The notes: generated from the letters alone by a model not told the origin. 64,000 bases of DNA from Actinomadura atramentaria DSM 43919 (GCF_000381885.1 NZ_KB907209.1:532478-596477), one strand, 5' to 3'; shown: positions 53,962 through 63,038, counted from the first letter of the stretch. A program made the numbers and translations.

Positions 53962-54966
53962 CTATCCCCGGGCCTCCGGCGCGCCGGAGGCGAGGCCGTA
54001 CAGTTCGGCGAGGATCTCGTAGGAGCGCAGCCGGTCCTCGTGGTGGTACACCGACGTCGTCACCATGATCTCGTCGACGCGCGTGCGCTCCAGCAGCTCG
54101 TCCATGCGTTTGCGGACGGTCTCGGGCCCGCCGATGATCTGGTCGCCGATGCGCGCGCGGATCATCTCGGCCTCCAGCGGCGAGTACGGCGTGGACGCGG
54201 CCTCCTCCGGCGTCGGGAGCGGCCCGGGGAGCCCCTGCCGGAGCCGCAGGAACTGCAGGACCTGCGGTTTCGCCATCTCCTGCGCGTACGCGTCGTCCTC
54301 GGCGGCCATGACGGACGCGGCGATCATCGCGTACGGCTCGTCCAGCACCTCGGACGGCCGGAACGACTCCCGGTACAGCGCGAGCGCCGGAAGCGTGTTC
54401 TGCGCGCTGAAGTGGTGCGCGAACGCGAACGGCAGCCCGAGCAGCCCCGCGAGCCGCGCGCTGTACCCGCTGGACCCGAGCAGCCACACCGGCGGCCCGT
54501 TGCCCGCCGCCGGGGTGACGACGCCGTCCGGCGCGAAGTAGCCGCGCAGCTCCGCGACCTGCTCGGGGAAGTCGTCGGCCGACAGCGCCTCGGCGGAGCG
54601 GCGCAGCGCCCGCGCGGTGGCCTGGTCGGTGCCGGGCGCGCGGCCGAGGCCGAGGTCGATGCGGCCGGGGTACAGGGCCTCCAGCGTCCCGAACTGCTCG
54701 GCGACGACCATCGGCGCGTGGTTCGGCAGCATGATCCCGCCGGAGCCGACGCGCAGCCGGGTCGTGGCGGCGGCGACCTGCCCGATGAGGACGGACGTCG
54801 CCGAACTCGCGATGCCCGGCATCGCGTGGTGCTCGGCCAGCCAGTACCGGTGGAAGCCGAGCGCCTCGGTCCGGCGGGCGAGGTCGAGCGTGTTGCGCAG
54901 CGCCTGCCCGGAGCTGGACCCGGACACGACGGGCGCGAGGTCGAGGACGGAGAAGGGAACGGTCAT
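53962..54966 (-). CDS. LLM-class flavin-dependent oxidoreductase
   Basis: A 334-aa bacterial-luciferase-like TIM-barrel enzyme, using reduced flavin or F420. Family features: [82 protein letters not shown], and [15 protein letters not shown] near the C terminus. The ATG at 54966 follows AAGGGAAC. Divergent from the UvrA-like gene with only 58 bases between starts, and followed by the aldehyde dehydrogenase. This pairing suggests oxidation of an alkyl substrate to an aldehyde and then an acid, but the substrate is unknown. Confidence 0.88.
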   Translation of the reverse strand: MTVPFSVLDLAPVVSGSSSGQALRNTLDLARRTEALGFHRYWLAEHHAMPGIASSATSVLIGQVAAATTRLRVGSGGIMLPNHAPMVVAEQFGTLEALYPGRIDLGLGRAPGTDQATARALRRSAEALSADDFPEQVAELRGYFAPDGVVTPAAGNGPPVWLLGSSGYSARLAGLLGLPFAFAHHFSAQNTLPALALYRESFRPSEVLDEPYAMIAASVMAAEDDAYAQEMAKPQVLQFLRLRQGLPGPLPTPEEAASTPYSPLEAEMIRARIGDQIIGGPETVRKRMDELLERTRVDEIMVTTSVYHHEDRLRSYEILAELYGLASGAPEARG

Positions 54967-55011
54967 GTTCCCTTGCAACCCGGCGGGCGGCTCGCGTCTT
55001 CCCGCGCTGGG

Positions 55012-55017
55012 TACGGT
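55012..55017 (+). promoter_or_regulatory. -10 box for the UvrA-like gene
   Basis: TACGGT seven bases before the ATG at 55025, no ribosome site. Confidence 0.5.
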
Positions 55018-55024
55018 GCAGATC

Positions 55025-57385
55025 ATGGAGTCCGACGACCCGTTCGTCCGAATCCGGGGGGCTCGGGAGAACAACCTGCGGGGAGTCGACGCGGCGGTCC
55101 CGCGCGACGCGCTCGTCGCGTTCACCGGCGTGTCCGGATCTGGCAAGTCCAGCCTGGCGTTCGGCACGCTGTACGCCGAGGCGCAGCGCCGTTATTTGGA
55201 GTCGGTCGCGCCGTACGCGCGGCGGCTGCTGCACCAGGCCGGGACGCCGCACGTGGACGAGATCACCGGGCTGCCCCCGGCGGTCGCGCTGCAGCAGCGC
55301 CGCTCGACGCCGTCCGCGCGCTCGTCGGTGGGGACGGTCACGACGCTGTCGAACTCGCTGCGGATGCTGCTGTCGCGGGCGGGGGAGTACCCGCCGGGCG
55401 CGGAGCGGCTGGACTCCGACGCGTTCTCGCCGAACACCCCGGCGGGGGCGTGCCCGCGCTGCCACGGGCTGGGCGAGGTCCACGAGGTGACGGAGGATTC
55501 GCTGGTCCCGGACCCGTCGCTGAGCATCCGGGACGGCGCGGTCGCGTCGTGGCCCGGCGCGTGGCAGGGCAAGAACCTGCGCGACATCCTCGACGCGCTC
55601 GGCTACGACATCGACCGCCCGTGGCGGGACCTGCCGCGCGACCAGCGCGAATGGATACTGTTCACCGACGAGCAGCCCGTTGTCACGGTCCATCCCGTCC
55701 GGGAGGCGCACCGGGTGCAGCGGCCGTACAAGGGGACGTACTCCAGCGCGAAGCGCCTGGTGCTCCACGCGTACGCCGATTCCAAGAGCGAAGCGCGGCG
55801 TGCGAAGGCGGCGTCGTTCCTGGAGGCGCGGACGTGCCCGGTCTGCGGCGGTCGGCGGCTGCGGCCGGACGCGCTCGCCGTCACCTTCGCGGAACGTTCC
55901 ATCGCGGACCTGGCCGCGCTCCCGCTCACCGCGCTCGCCGCCGTCCTGCGCCCGTTCACCGGCGGCGACGGCCCCGCCGGGGCGCTCACCCGCGACCTGG
56001 TCTCGCGCATCGAACCGCTGGTGGACCTCGGCCTCGGCTACCTCAGCACCGACCGCTCCGCCCCGACGCTGTCGGCGGGCGAACTCCAACGGCTCCGGAT
56101 CGCCACCCAGCTCCGCTCGGGGCTGTTCGGCGTCGTCTACGTGCTGGACGAGCCGTCCGCCGGACTCCACCCCGCCGACACCGAGGCCCTGATCGGCGTG
56201 CTCGCCGGGCTGCGCGCGGCGGGGAACAGCGTGTTCTTCGTGGAGCACGACCTCGACGTCGTCCGCCGCGCCGACTGGATCGTGGACGTCGGTCCGGGCG
56301 CGGGCGCGGGCGGCGGCCGCGTCCTCTACAGCGGCCCGGTGGACGGGCTGGCCGACATCGCCGAATCGGTGACGCGCCCCTACCTGTTCGGTGAGGTGAA
56401 ACAGGCCGTACGGACACCCCGCGACCCGCGCGGGCAGCTCCGATTGCGGGACGTCACCCGCCATAACCTGCGCGGCCTCGACGCCGACGTGCCGCTCGGC
56501 GCGTTCACGGCGATCACCGGCGTCTCGGGCTCGGGGAAGTCCACGCTCCTCGACGTCCTGGCCGAGACCGACGCCGTCGCCCGGATCGTCCGCGTCGACC
56601 AGCGCCCGATCGGCCGCACGCCCCGCTCCAACCTCGCCACCTACACGGGCCTGTTCGACGCCGTCCGCAAGGTCTTCGCCGCCACGCCCGAGGCGCGCGA
56701 GCGCGGCTACGGGCCGGGCCGGTTCTCGTTCAACGTCGAGGGCGGCCGCTGCCCCCACTGCCAGGGCGAGGGGTACGTGTCGGTCGAGCTGCTGTTCCTG
56801 CCGTCCACGTACGCGCCGTGCCCGGTGTGCCACGGCGCGCGCTACAACCCGGAGACGCTCGAAGTCCGCTGGAACGGCCGCAGCATCGCGGACGTTCTCG
56901 CCCTCACCGTCGACGACGCGGTCGACGTCCTCGCCGACGTGCCCGCCGCCGCGCGCTCGCTGCGCGCGCTGCGCGACGTCGGCCTCGGCTACCTGCGGCT
57001 CGGCCAGCCCGCGACGGAGCTGTCCGGCGGCGAGGCGCAGCGCGTCAAGCTCGCGTCCGAACTCCAGCGCGCCCGCCGCGACGACACCCTCTACCTGCTG
57101 GACGAGCCGACGACCGGCCTGCACCCCGCCGACGCCGACCTGCTCATGGACCGGCTGCACGCGCTCGTGGACGGCGGCGCGACCGTCGTCGCCGCCCTCC
57201 ACGACATGGCCGCCGTCGCCACCGCCGACCACGTCGTGGATCTCGGCCCCGGCGGCGGTACGGACGGCGGCACGGTCGTCGCAGCGGGCCCGCCCGCCGC
57301 CGTCGCGGAATCCCCGGCCGGCCGCACCGCCCCCTACCTGCGGGCTTTCCTCCGGACGCGCGAACGGGTGGCGCGCCCGCACTGA
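55025..57385 (+). CDS. UvrA-like ABC ATPase lacking the UvrB-binding segment (DrrC-type)
   Basis: A 786-aa UvrA paralogue, about 160-170 residues shorter than true UvrA. Domain I: Walker [10 protein letters not shown] (about 34-42) and SAGELQRL signature; domain II: Walker [10 protein letters not shown] (about 498-506), zinc finger CPHC-x19-CPVC (about 576-602) intact, [15 protein letters not shown] signature, [13 protein letters not shown]alker B. After the first Walker A the chain goes directly to a short [12 protein letters not shown] half-finger; the UvrB-binding region and the partner Cys pair are missing. Length and layout match DrrC-type self-resistance proteins, which release DNA-bound drugs, better than the repair enzyme. 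The ATG follows TACGGT by seven bases. Confidence 0.88.
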   Translation: MESDDPFVRIRGARENNLRGVDAAVPRDALVAFTGVSGSGKSSLAFGTLYAEAQRRYLESVAPYARRLLHQAGTPHVDEITGLPPAVALQQRRSTPSARSSVGTVTTLSNSLRMLLSRAGEYPPGAERLDSDAFSPNTPAGACPRCHGLGEVHEVTEDSLVPDPSLSIRDGAVASWPGAWQGKNLRDILDALGYDIDRPWRDLPRDQREWILFTDEQPVVTVHPVREAHRVQRPYKGTYSSAKRLVLHAYADSKSEARRAKAASFLEARTCPVCGGRRLRPDALAVTFAERSIADLAALPLTALAAVLRPFTGGDGPAGALTRDLVSRIEPLVDLGLGYLSTDRSAPTLSAGELQRLRIATQLRSGLFGVVYVLDEPSAGLHPADTEALIGVLAGLRAAGNSVFFVEHDLDVVRRADWIVDVGPGAGAGGGRVLYSGPVDGLADIAESVTRPYLFGEVKQAVRTPRDPRGQLRLRDVTRHNLRGLDADVPLGAFTAITGVSGSGKSTLLDVLAETDAVARIVRVDQRPIGRTPRSNLATYTGLFDAVRKVFAATPEARERGYGPGRFSFNVEGGRCPHCQGEGYVSVELLFLPSTYAPCPVCHGARYNPETLEVRWNGRSIADVLALTVDDAVDVLADVPAAARSLRALRDVGLGYLRLGQPATELSGGEAQRVKLASELQRARRDDTLYLLDEPTTGLHPADADLLMDRLHALVDGGATVVAALHDMAAVATADHVVDLGPGGGTDGGTVVAAGPPAAVAESPAGRTAPYLRAFLRTRERVARPH

Positions 57386-57431
57386 CACTCGGTACAAAAA
57401 GGGGGCAATCCCCGATCATTCCGGAGGGTCC

Positions 57432-58865
57432 GTGGACGTCCTCGCCCCGACCGACCCGCGCGGCGTCGGCGGCCACCGCATCACCGGCCGCCTCGGCCGC
57501 GGCGGCATGGGCGACGTCTACCTCGGCGTCTCCCCGGGCGGCCGGCCCGTCGCCGTCAAGGTGATCCGGCCCGAGCTGGCCGCCGACCCCGAGTTCCGCC
57601 GCCGCTTCCGCACCGAGGTGGAGGCCGCGCGGCGCGTCGGCGGGTTCCACACCGCGCCCGTCGTGGACGCCGACCCGGACGGCGACCCGCCGTGGCTCGT
57701 CACCGCCTACGTCCCCGGGCCGTCGCTCGCGGACGCCATCCACGAGCACGGCGCGCTGCCCGAGGCGTCGCTGCGCGTCCTGGCCGCCGGGCTCGCCGAG
57801 GCGCTCGCGGCCGTCCACACGGCGGGGCTCGTCCACCGCGACCTCAAGCCGTCCAACATCCTGCTCGCCGACGACGGGCCGCGCGTCATCGACTTCGGCA
57901 TCGCCCGCGCGCTCGACGCCACCGCGATGACGCGGACCGGCGTCGTCGCGGGCACCGCCGGGTTCATGGCCCCCGAGCAGGCCACCGGCGGCGACACCGG
58001 GCCCGCCGTGGACGTGTTCGCGTTCGGCGTCGTGCTGTGCCACGCGGCGGGCGTCAAGCCGTTCGGCGAAGGGCCCGCGCACGCGCTGGTGTACCGCGTC
58101 GTCCACCAGGAGCCCGATCTGACGGGAATGCCGGACGCGCTGCGCCCCGTCGTCGCGGACTGCCTCGCCAAGGACCCGGCGGCGCGGCCCGCGCCCGCCG
58201 ACCTCGTCCGCGCGTTCGCGGTGGGCGACGCGCACGGCTGGCTGCCCGAGCCGGTCCAGACGATGGTGGACCGGCGCATGGCGACCGCGCCCGCCGCGCC
58301 GCCGCCCCCGTCGTCGGTGCCGCCGCCCGCCGACGCGCCGGACTGGGTGCGGTACGCGGGCGACCCCGGCGCGTACCGGTCCCGGACGGCCGAGTACGCC
58401 GTCCTGCTCGCGCTCCTCGCGGTGCTCACCGTCGTCGCGTTCCTCGCCCACGCGACGGTCGTGTTCGTGCTGTTCGGGCTGGGCCTGCTGCTGGCCGTCC
58501 CGTTCGCGGCGCTGGAGATGCGGCGCGCGTCCGTCGTCGCGTCCGCGCCGAACGACCTGCACGTCGGGCGGCAGGGGATCGCCGTCCGGTACGGGCACCA
58601 GTCCGTCCACTACCCGTGGGAGCAGATCGTCGGCGTGCGGACGCAGCCCGCCGGAACCGCGACGGCGCTCGCCGTGCGGACCGCGCCCGGCGTCCCGCCG
58701 CCCCGGCACCGCAGCTCGGTCGGCCGCCCCTACCTGGACCAGCCCACCGACGACGGCCGGTCGCGCTGGGTCGTCGTCGCCCACCTCGACGAGTTCGACA
58801 CGCCCGCCGCCGAGATCGAGGCCCTGGTCGCGCGCTGCGCCGGGCCGCGCTGGGCGGCGGGCTGA
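57432..58865 (+). CDS. Membrane Ser/Thr protein kinase with a PH-like C-terminal domain
   Basis: A 477-aa eukaryotic-type kinase. The GTG follows CCGGAGGG. Kinase about 10-270: GRLGRGGMGDVYLG (glycine loop), VAVKVI (catalytic Lys), HRDLKPSNILL (catalytic loop), DFGIARALD and GTAGFMAPEQ. A Pro-rich linker is followed by two helices at about 325-365 (AVLLALLAVLTVVAFLAHATVVFVLFGLGLLLAVPF) and a C-terminal domain (LHVGRQGIAVRYGHQSVHYPWEQIVGVRTQPAG) resembling a bacterial PH domain. PASTA repeats are absent, so it is not a PknB-type wall sensor. Substrate unknown. Confidence 0.9.
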   Translation: MDVLAPTDPRGVGGHRITGRLGRGGMGDVYLGVSPGGRPVAVKVIRPELAADPEFRRRFRTEVEAARRVGGFHTAPVVDADPDGDPPWLVTAYVPGPSLADAIHEHGALPEASLRVLAAGLAEALAAVHTAGLVHRDLKPSNILLADDGPRVIDFGIARALDATAMTRTGVVAGTAGFMAPEQATGGDTGPAVDVFAFGVVLCHAAGVKPFGEGPAHALVYRVVHQEPDLTGMPDALRPVVADCLAKDPAARPAPADLVRAFAVGDAHGWLPEPVQTMVDRRMATAPAAPPPPSSVPPPADAPDWVRYAGDPGAYRSRTAEYAVLLALLAVLTVVAFLAHATVVFVLFGLGLLLAVPFAALEMRRASVVASAPNDLHVGRQGIAVRYGHQSVHYPWEQIVGVRTQPAGTATALAVRTAPGVPPPRHRSSVGRPYLDQPTDDGRSRWVVVAHLDEFDTPAAEIEALVARCAGPRWAAG

Positions 58866-58869
58866 CGCG

Positions 58870-58911
58870 TCAGAGCAGCACGGTCAGAGCAGCACAGTCA
58901 GAGCAGCGCGG
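58870..58911. repeat. Three 14-bp tandem units at a stop codon
   Basis: TCAGAGCAGCACGG-type units at 58870, 58884 and 58898. On the minus strand each unit begins the trinucleotide TGA; the third contains the real stop of the gene at 58898-59620. Confidence 0.85.
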
Positions 58912-59620
58912 CGTCGGGCGGCTCGCCGACCGCGTCCGCGTGGTGCCGGGTGCCCGCGAACACGGCCCGCCAGGCGTCGGCGCCGTCCGCCGCGACGTTC
59001 GCCGAGAAGCGGCCCTGGGCGTCCGTTTCGACGGTGTCGCGCGTCGTCCACGCCCCCGCGTCGCCCGTCCGGGACTCGATGCGCACCTTCGCCCTGGCGT
59101 ATGGGACGTAGCCGCGCGTCCACGGGTCCATCCGCGTCAGCGTCCCCGACACCGCGACGCCCGCGTCCCCGGGCTCGGCCGCGAAGCCGTCCACCTTCGT
59201 GTCGCGCTTGACCTCGAACGCCTTCTTGCGCGCCAGCGCGCGCCCGGTCGCGCACGCGGTGCCGGTCGCGGTGACCGTCCAGCGGCCGCGCAGCTCGACG
59301 TCGTCCAGCGCGAACGACACCCGCGCCCGGCCCTCGACCGCTTCCCCGACGTCGGCGAAGTCGTAGCCCTCGCCCTCGGCCGCCTCGATCTCGACGAGCG
59401 CGTCCCGCACGCACGTCCCGAAGTCGACCTCGACCGAGACGGGCGCCGTCGCGCCCGGGACGAGCCGGACCGTCCCCGGATCGACCGCCACCCTGACCTT
59501 CGCGCGCCGCTTCGGCCCCGCGCTCGCCGCCCCCGCGTCCGCGACCACCGCGTCCGCGACCACCGGGCCCGCGACCAGCGCCGCGACGGCGAACACCGCC
59601 GCGATCGTCCTACGCACCAT
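58898..59620 (-). CDS. Secreted Ig-like protein
   Basis: A 240-aa exported protein of unknown role. Residues 1-36 form a signal peptide (MVRRTIAAVFAVAALVAGPVVADA). The mature chain seems to hold two beta-sandwich repeats, about 45-120 (KVRVAVDPGTVRLVPGATAPVSVEVDFGTC) and about 145-230 (FAAEPGDAGVAVSGTLTRMDPWTRGYVPYARAKVRIESRTG...WTTRDTVETDAQGRFSANVAADG), the latter like a fibronectin/bacterial Ig carbohydrate-associated domain. Two cysteines are probably oxidised. The ATG at 59620 follows GGGGGTGG. The 3' end carries the 14-bp duplication. Probably a surface or extracellular protein. Confidence 0.7.
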   Translation of the reverse strand: MVRRTIAAVFAVAALVAGPVVADAVVADAGAASAGPKRRAKVRVAVDPGTVRLVPGATAPVSVEVDFGTCVRDALVEIEAAEGEGYDFADVGEAVEGRARVSFALDDVELRGRWTVTATGTACATGRALARKKAFEVKRDTKVDGFAAEPGDAGVAVSGTLTRMDPWTRGYVPYARAKVRIESRTGDAGAWTTRDTVETDAQGRFSANVAADGADAWRAVFAGTRHHADAVGEPPDAALL

Positions 59621-59745
59621 CGACCACCCCCACCGTAGATGATCTTGCTCTTTCCCCGGTGGGCGCGAGTTGACGCGGGACATGTTCGTCACCGCGAGGG
59701 GAGGGACGGGCCGGGCGTCCGGTCGGGCGGACGCCGCGGCGACGG

Positions 59746-59819
59746 TCGGGCTGGGGAGATTCGAACTCCCGGCCTCCGCGACCCAAACGCGGCGCGCTGC
59801 CAAGCTGCGCTACAGCCCG
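59746..59819 (-). tRNA. tRNA-Pro (anticodon TGG)
   Basis: A 74-nt cloverleaf on the minus strand: acceptor CGGGCTG/CAGCCCG, anticodon stem CCGCG/CGCGG with loop TTTGGGT (anticodon TGG), T-arm GGGAG-TTCGAAT-CTCCC and discriminator A. CCA is not encoded (CCG follows). Confidence 0.97.
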
Positions 59820-59898
59820 TCGGCGGGTTCGTGAACCGGCCGCATCGTCGCGGAGCCTATCAGGCGGGCGCGGCCCGGCAGCGCGTGCTTTTCCGCCG

Positions 59899-60840
59899 TT
59901 ACCGCTCGGCGGACTCGCGCAGCGTCGCGGCGACCGCGCGGACGGCGTCGCGCAGCGCGTCCGGGCGGCGGACGGTGAACGGGACGCCCAGGCTCGCCAG
60001 CAGGAAGGCGGCCCCGTCGAGGCGGTTCGTGCTCAGGTTCAGCAGGGTGCCGTCCGGCGTCGGGCGCAGCGTCGCGACGGTCGGCGGGACGCGGCGCCTC
60101 ACCGCTTCGGCGTCTGAGTGCAGCAGGACCTCGACGTCGTGCGCGTACGGGACGGCGGCGAGCGCGTCCGCGACGGCCGCGACCGGGTCGGCGGGCGGCG
60201 TCGTCGTCGCGGGTCCGGTCGTCTCGGCGGACACGACCCGGTCGACGCGGAACGTGCGGCGCTCCCCGCTGCGGTGGTCGTGCCCGGTGACGTACCAGCG
60301 GCCGCCGTGCAGGACGATGCCGTGCGGGTCGACGTCCCGTTCGGTAGCCGCGCCCGTCCGGTCGCGGTAGGCGATCCGGACGCGCCGGCCCGCCTCGCAC
60401 GCCGCCGCCAGCGCGAGCAGGACGCCGGTGCGCGGCGCGTCCCCGTCCCGCGCGGCCGCGGTGAAGCCGAGGACGTCCCGCAGCGCCCGGACGCGGTCGC
60501 GCACCGCGTCCGGCAAGACCCGCTCGACCTTCGCGAGCGCGCTCTCCACCGCGTCGCCCGGCAGCCCCGCGCGCCGCCCCGCGACCAGGCCGAGCACGAC
60601 CGCGACGGCCTCCGCGTCGCTCAGCATCAGCGGCGGCAGCCGGTAGCCGGGCGTCAACCGGTACCCGCCGTACCGCCCGCGCCCGGCGGCGACGGGCACA
60701 CCCAGCTCACCGAGCCGCGCCGCGTAACGGCGGACGGTCCGCTCGTCCACCCCGAGGCGGTCCGCCAGCTCGACGCCCGTCAGGCCGGGCCGCGCCTGGA
60801 GCAGCTCCAGCATCGCCAGAACCCGCGCCGCAGGTGACAC
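59899..60840 (-). CDS. WYL-domain transcriptional regulator (YafY type)
   Basis: A 313-aa regulator with an N-terminal helix-turn-helix (RVLAMLELLQARPGLTGVELADRLGVDERTVRRYAARLGELGVPVAAGRGRYGGYRL) and a WYL sensor domain (VRIAYRDRTGAATERDVDPHGIVLHGGRWYVTGHDHRSGERRTFRVDRV), plus a C-terminal WCX-like region. WYL domains sense nucleotides or other ligands. The GTG at 60840 is preferred: GGGAG lies just upstream and the protein begins SPAARVLAML, as in relatives. It is divergent from the hydrolase gene, sharing a palindrome at 60879-60890; autoregulation and control of the hydrolase is the simplest reading. Confidence 0.88.
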   Translation of the reverse strand: MSPAARVLAMLELLQARPGLTGVELADRLGVDERTVRRYAARLGELGVPVAAGRGRYGGYRLTPGYRLPPLMLSDAEAVAVVLGLVAGRRAGLPGDAVESALAKVERVLPDAVRDRVRALRDVLGFTAAARDGDAPRTGVLLALAAACEAGRRVRIAYRDRTGAATERDVDPHGIVLHGGRWYVTGHDHRSGERRTFRVDRVVSAETTGPATTTPPADPVAAVADALAAVPYAHDVEVLLHSDAEAVRRRVPPTVATLRPTPDGTLLNLSTNRLDGAAFLLASLGVPFTVRRPDALRDAVRAVAATLRESAER

Positions 60841-60878
60841 ACGCCACTCCCTAATCCGGACGGACACTGCCCGGATTC

Positions 60879-60890
60879 AACCGTACGGTT
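60879..60890. promoter_or_regulatory. Perfect 12-bp palindrome, operator candidate
   Basis: AACCGTACGGTT in the 81-base divergent spacer. The TACGGT inside it could itself be the hydrolase -10 box, in which case binding would shut that promoter. Confidence 0.5.
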
Positions 60891-60921
60891 CAGACGAACT
60901 CCACCCAGGAAGGCTTCAAGC

Positions 60922-61647
60922 ATGGCGACATACGTACTGGTGCCCGGCTTCTGGCTGGGCGCATGGGCCTGGGACCGCGTAGCAGATGCCCTACGCGCGT
61001 CAGGCCACGCAGCGCACCCCATCACCCTGACGGGCGTCGCAGACCGCGCTTCCGAGGCATCGCCCGACATCACCCTCGACACGCACATCGAGGACGTCCT
61101 GGCAGCGATCGACGCAACGGCCGCGCGCAAGGTCGTCCTGGTAGCCCACAGCGGCGCGAACATGCCCGTGACCGGTGCGGCCGACCAAGCCCCCGACCGC
61201 GTGGAACGCATCATCTACGTGGACACAGCACCCCTACCGTCCGGCTGGGCACAGATCGACTTCCTGGACCCCGAAAAGCGCGCGGAAACCCTGGCGAAGA
61301 TCGGCGACGGCTCCGTCCTCCCACCCCCACCCTTCGACCCGACCACCGACCCGCAAGCCCTGACGGACCTGACCGAAGAAGCCCTGTCCCAACTCCGCAC
61401 CCGAGCAACCCCCCAACCGGCCCGCACAGCCACCGACCCCCTACACCGCCCGGCCGCACTCCCGACAACCCCCCGCACGATGATCGCCACAACGATCCCC
61501 CTAGCGGCCGTCCACAAGATGACCGCCACCGGAGCCCCAGCCTTCACAGCCCTAGCCACCCCCGGCTGGACCTTCACCGAACTCCCCACCAGCCACTGGC
61601 CGATGCTCTCCGCCCCAACCCACCTGGCCAAAGCCCTAACGACCTGA
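60922..61647 (+). CDS. Alpha/beta hydrolase with atypical codon use
   Basis: A 241-aa esterase-fold protein of the small RsbQ/MhpC-like group: ATYVLVPGFWLGAWAWDRVADALRASGHAAHPITLTGVADRA, then LVAHSGANMPVTGAA (nucleophile elbow, His-Ser-Gly-Ala) and a late helix ending near SHWPMLSAPTHLAKAL with the catalytic His. The acid residue is not obvious. AGGAAGG precedes the ATG. Codons are rich in C and A at third positions (gcc/gca/cca/aca) and poor in G, unlike the surrounding genes, a sign of different origin. Function unknown; regulated by the neighbouring WYL protein if the palindrome is its operator. Confidence 0.82.
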   Translation: MATYVLVPGFWLGAWAWDRVADALRASGHAAHPITLTGVADRASEASPDITLDTHIEDVLAAIDATAARKVVLVAHSGANMPVTGAADQAPDRVERIIYVDTAPLPSGWAQIDFLDPEKRAETLAKIGDGSVLPPPPFDPTTDPQALTDLTEEALSQLRTRATPQPARTATDPLHRPAALPTTPRTMIATTIPLAAVHKMTATGAPAFTALATPGWTFTELPTSHWPMLSAPTHLAKALTT

Positions 61648-61724
61648 CCCCCCACCCACCCCAACGCGAACCCGCCCGAAACCCTGTACCCTACGGAAGG
61701 CGATCCCCTTCGGGCCGATCGCAC

Positions 61725-61795
61725 GCGGGCGTAGCTCAATGGTAGAGCCCCAGTCTTCCAAACTGGCTACGCGGGTTCGATTCCCGTCGCCCGCT
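61725..61795 (+). tRNA. tRNA-Gly (anticodon TCC)
   Basis: A 71-nt cloverleaf: acceptor GCGGGCG/CGCCCGC, D-arm with TGGTAGAGC, anticodon stem CCAGT/ACTGG with loop CTTCCAA (anticodon TCC), T-arm GCGGG-TTCGATT-CCCGT and discriminator T. CCA is not encoded. Confidence 0.97.
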
Positions 61796-61805
61796 CTCCA
61801 TGATG

Positions 61806-61843
61806 AAGACCCAGGTCGGGGATGTTTTCCAGACCCGGGTCTT
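61806..61843 (+). terminator. Hairpin and T run after tRNA-Gly
   Basis: AAGACCCAGGTC pairs with GACCCGGGTCTT (one mismatch) around a 14-base loop, followed by TT. It is the only clear stem followed by a T run in the window apart from the weak case at 34667. Confidence 0.75.
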
Positions 61844-61873
61844 TTGTTCTTCGTGTGCCGTCGAGGGATGGAC

Positions 61874-62260
61874 ATGGGAACGCTTGCGGTGTTGGAAGTG
61901 CTCGCCGGGAACGGGGTGCTGTTCGTTGAGGACCCCTCGACCGGGTTCGGGGGCGAGCCGCCGGACATGGGGGACGGGCCGGTTGTCGTGTCCTCGCCGG
62001 GCCACCTTGTGCTGGTGGTCCGGCATGCGGTCGAGGGACTGACGTCTGTTCGTGTCGTCACGGAGAGCGCGGACGTTTCACTTCCCGTCGCCTACTACGA
62101 GGGGGAGTTCACGTCCGCGCACGGCGAGCTGGCCGTGCGGGATGTCGGGAACTGGAACCGCATCACCGTTCACGTTGGGGCGATCAGCTTTCGGCTGCGC
62201 ATTTTCGCCGATGCTCTCGACGAGCCTTCGCGGTTGGAGATCGTCGTTCCCGGCCTGTGA
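61874..62260 (+). CDS. Small hypothetical protein
   Basis: A 128-aa protein with no assigned family. The sequence is strand-rich: MGTLAVLEVLAGNGVLFVEDPSTGFGGEPP, VVVSSPGHLVLVVRHAVEGLTSVRVVTESADVSLPVAYYEGEF, ELAVRDVGNWNRITVHVGAISFRLRIFADALDEPSRLEIVVPGL. It may be a beta-barrel or immunity-like fold. GAGGG lies six bases before the ATG at 61874; an ATG at 61868 is too close to that site. Downstream of tRNA-Gly and just upstream of the regulatory cassette, perhaps part of the same acquired region. Confidence 0.55.
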   Translation: MGTLAVLEVLAGNGVLFVEDPSTGFGGEPPDMGDGPVVVSSPGHLVLVVRHAVEGLTSVRVVTESADVSLPVAYYEGEFTSAHGELAVRDVGNWNRITVHVGAISFRLRIFADALDEPSRLEIVVPGL

Positions 62261-62343
62261 GGTCTCGGGCGCTGGAGGCGGGCACAGGGTCGGTGCCCTT
62301 CCCAGGGGTCCCCTCCGGCTCCTGGGACGGGCGGCTTTGGGGG

Positions 62344-62799
62344 TTAGCGGGTGGGGAGTTCTGCGCAGACCCATTTGCCTCGCGGGGTTGTGGGGTGGAT
62401 CCACTGGCGGGTGGTCAGGGCTGCGACTATTGGGAGGCCCCAGCCGCCATTGGCGTCGAAGTTTCGCGGTGTGAGGTCTAGGGATTGTGGGTTGATTCTT
62501 GTGGTGCGGCAGGTGGGGGTTTTGGGGCTGGCGTCCCAGATCGCCAGGACGATGGTTGTTGTTGTTCGGCCGAGGTAGAGGCGGACGGTTTCTGCTGGGC
62601 TGCAAGCTTGCATTGCGTTGGTGAAGAGTTCTGTGACGATCAGTTCGGCGTCGCTGATCAGGTTCGGCAGGTTCCAGGACGCCAGTGCTCTCGCGGTGTG
62701 GTCTCGGGCTATTCCTGCTGCGGCTGGGACGCTTGTCAGGTCGCGGGCTATGCCGGTCGCTCGGGCGGGCGTTCTCGTTGTCGGGACTTCGGCGGTCAT
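62344..62799 (-). CDS. Anti-sigma-factor-like HATPase protein
   Basis: A 151-aa single-domain GHKL ATPase like SpoIIAB/RsbW and the regulatory ATPases found beside XRE-DUF5753 genes in actinomycetes. N box: LIVTELFTNAMQACSPA; strand: VRLYLGRTTTTIVLAIWDASPK; G box: GGWGLPIVAALT. No kinase His box is present, so it acts by binding or phosphorylating a partner. The ATG overlaps the stop of the small upstream gene (ATGA). Third positions are C/A-rich, similar to the hydrolase at 60922. Confidence 0.82.
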   Translation of the reverse strand: MTAEVPTTRTPARATGIARDLTSVPAAAGIARDHTARALASWNLPNLISDAELIVTELFTNAMQACSPAETVRLYLGRTTTTIVLAIWDASPKTPTCRTTRINPQSLDLTPRNFDANGGWGLPIVAALTTRQWIHPTTPRGKWVCAELPTR

Positions 62800-63038
62800 C
62801 GGGTCGCCGCCGGGCCGTGCGGGGTGTGGACGCGCATTGCGGCGGTCAGAGCGTGGGCGGTCGGTGCGTCCAGGGTCGGGGCGGACGGCCATGCCGGGAC
62901 CGCCCAGAAGCGCTGGGACCACGGGCCCCACCACACCAGCCAGCCGGGGTTCTCGCGTTCCATCCGCGCGGCGGCGGCTCGGTCGGCGCGGTCGGCCCGC
63001 GCGTTCGTCCGCGGCGGCCGATCCAGTGCGTGGCCCAC
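62796..63038 (-). CDS. Small Trp-rich protein of the XRE cassette
   Basis: An 80-aa protein found in context with XRE-DUF5753 and HATPase genes in actinomycetes, of unknown function. The GTG at 63038 has a near-perfect AGGAGG seven bases upstream. The N-terminal 30 residues are Arg/Ala-rich; the conserved core is MERENPGWLVWWGPWSQRFWAVPAWPSAPTLDAPTAHAL with seven tryptophans. Its stop overlaps the ATG of the HATPase gene, giving one coupled operon. It could be a small binding partner of the regulator or the ATPase. Confidence 0.65.
   Translation of the reverse strand: MGHALDRPPRTNARADRADRAAAARMERENPGWLVWWGPWSQRFWAVPAWPSAPTLDAPTAHALTAAMRVHTPHGPAATR

Noticed and set aside
53957..57397. 1,146-aa minus-strand frame across the UvrA-like gene
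   Set aside because: Antisense to a protein with intact ABC motifs; repetitive Arg/Ala/Val composition.
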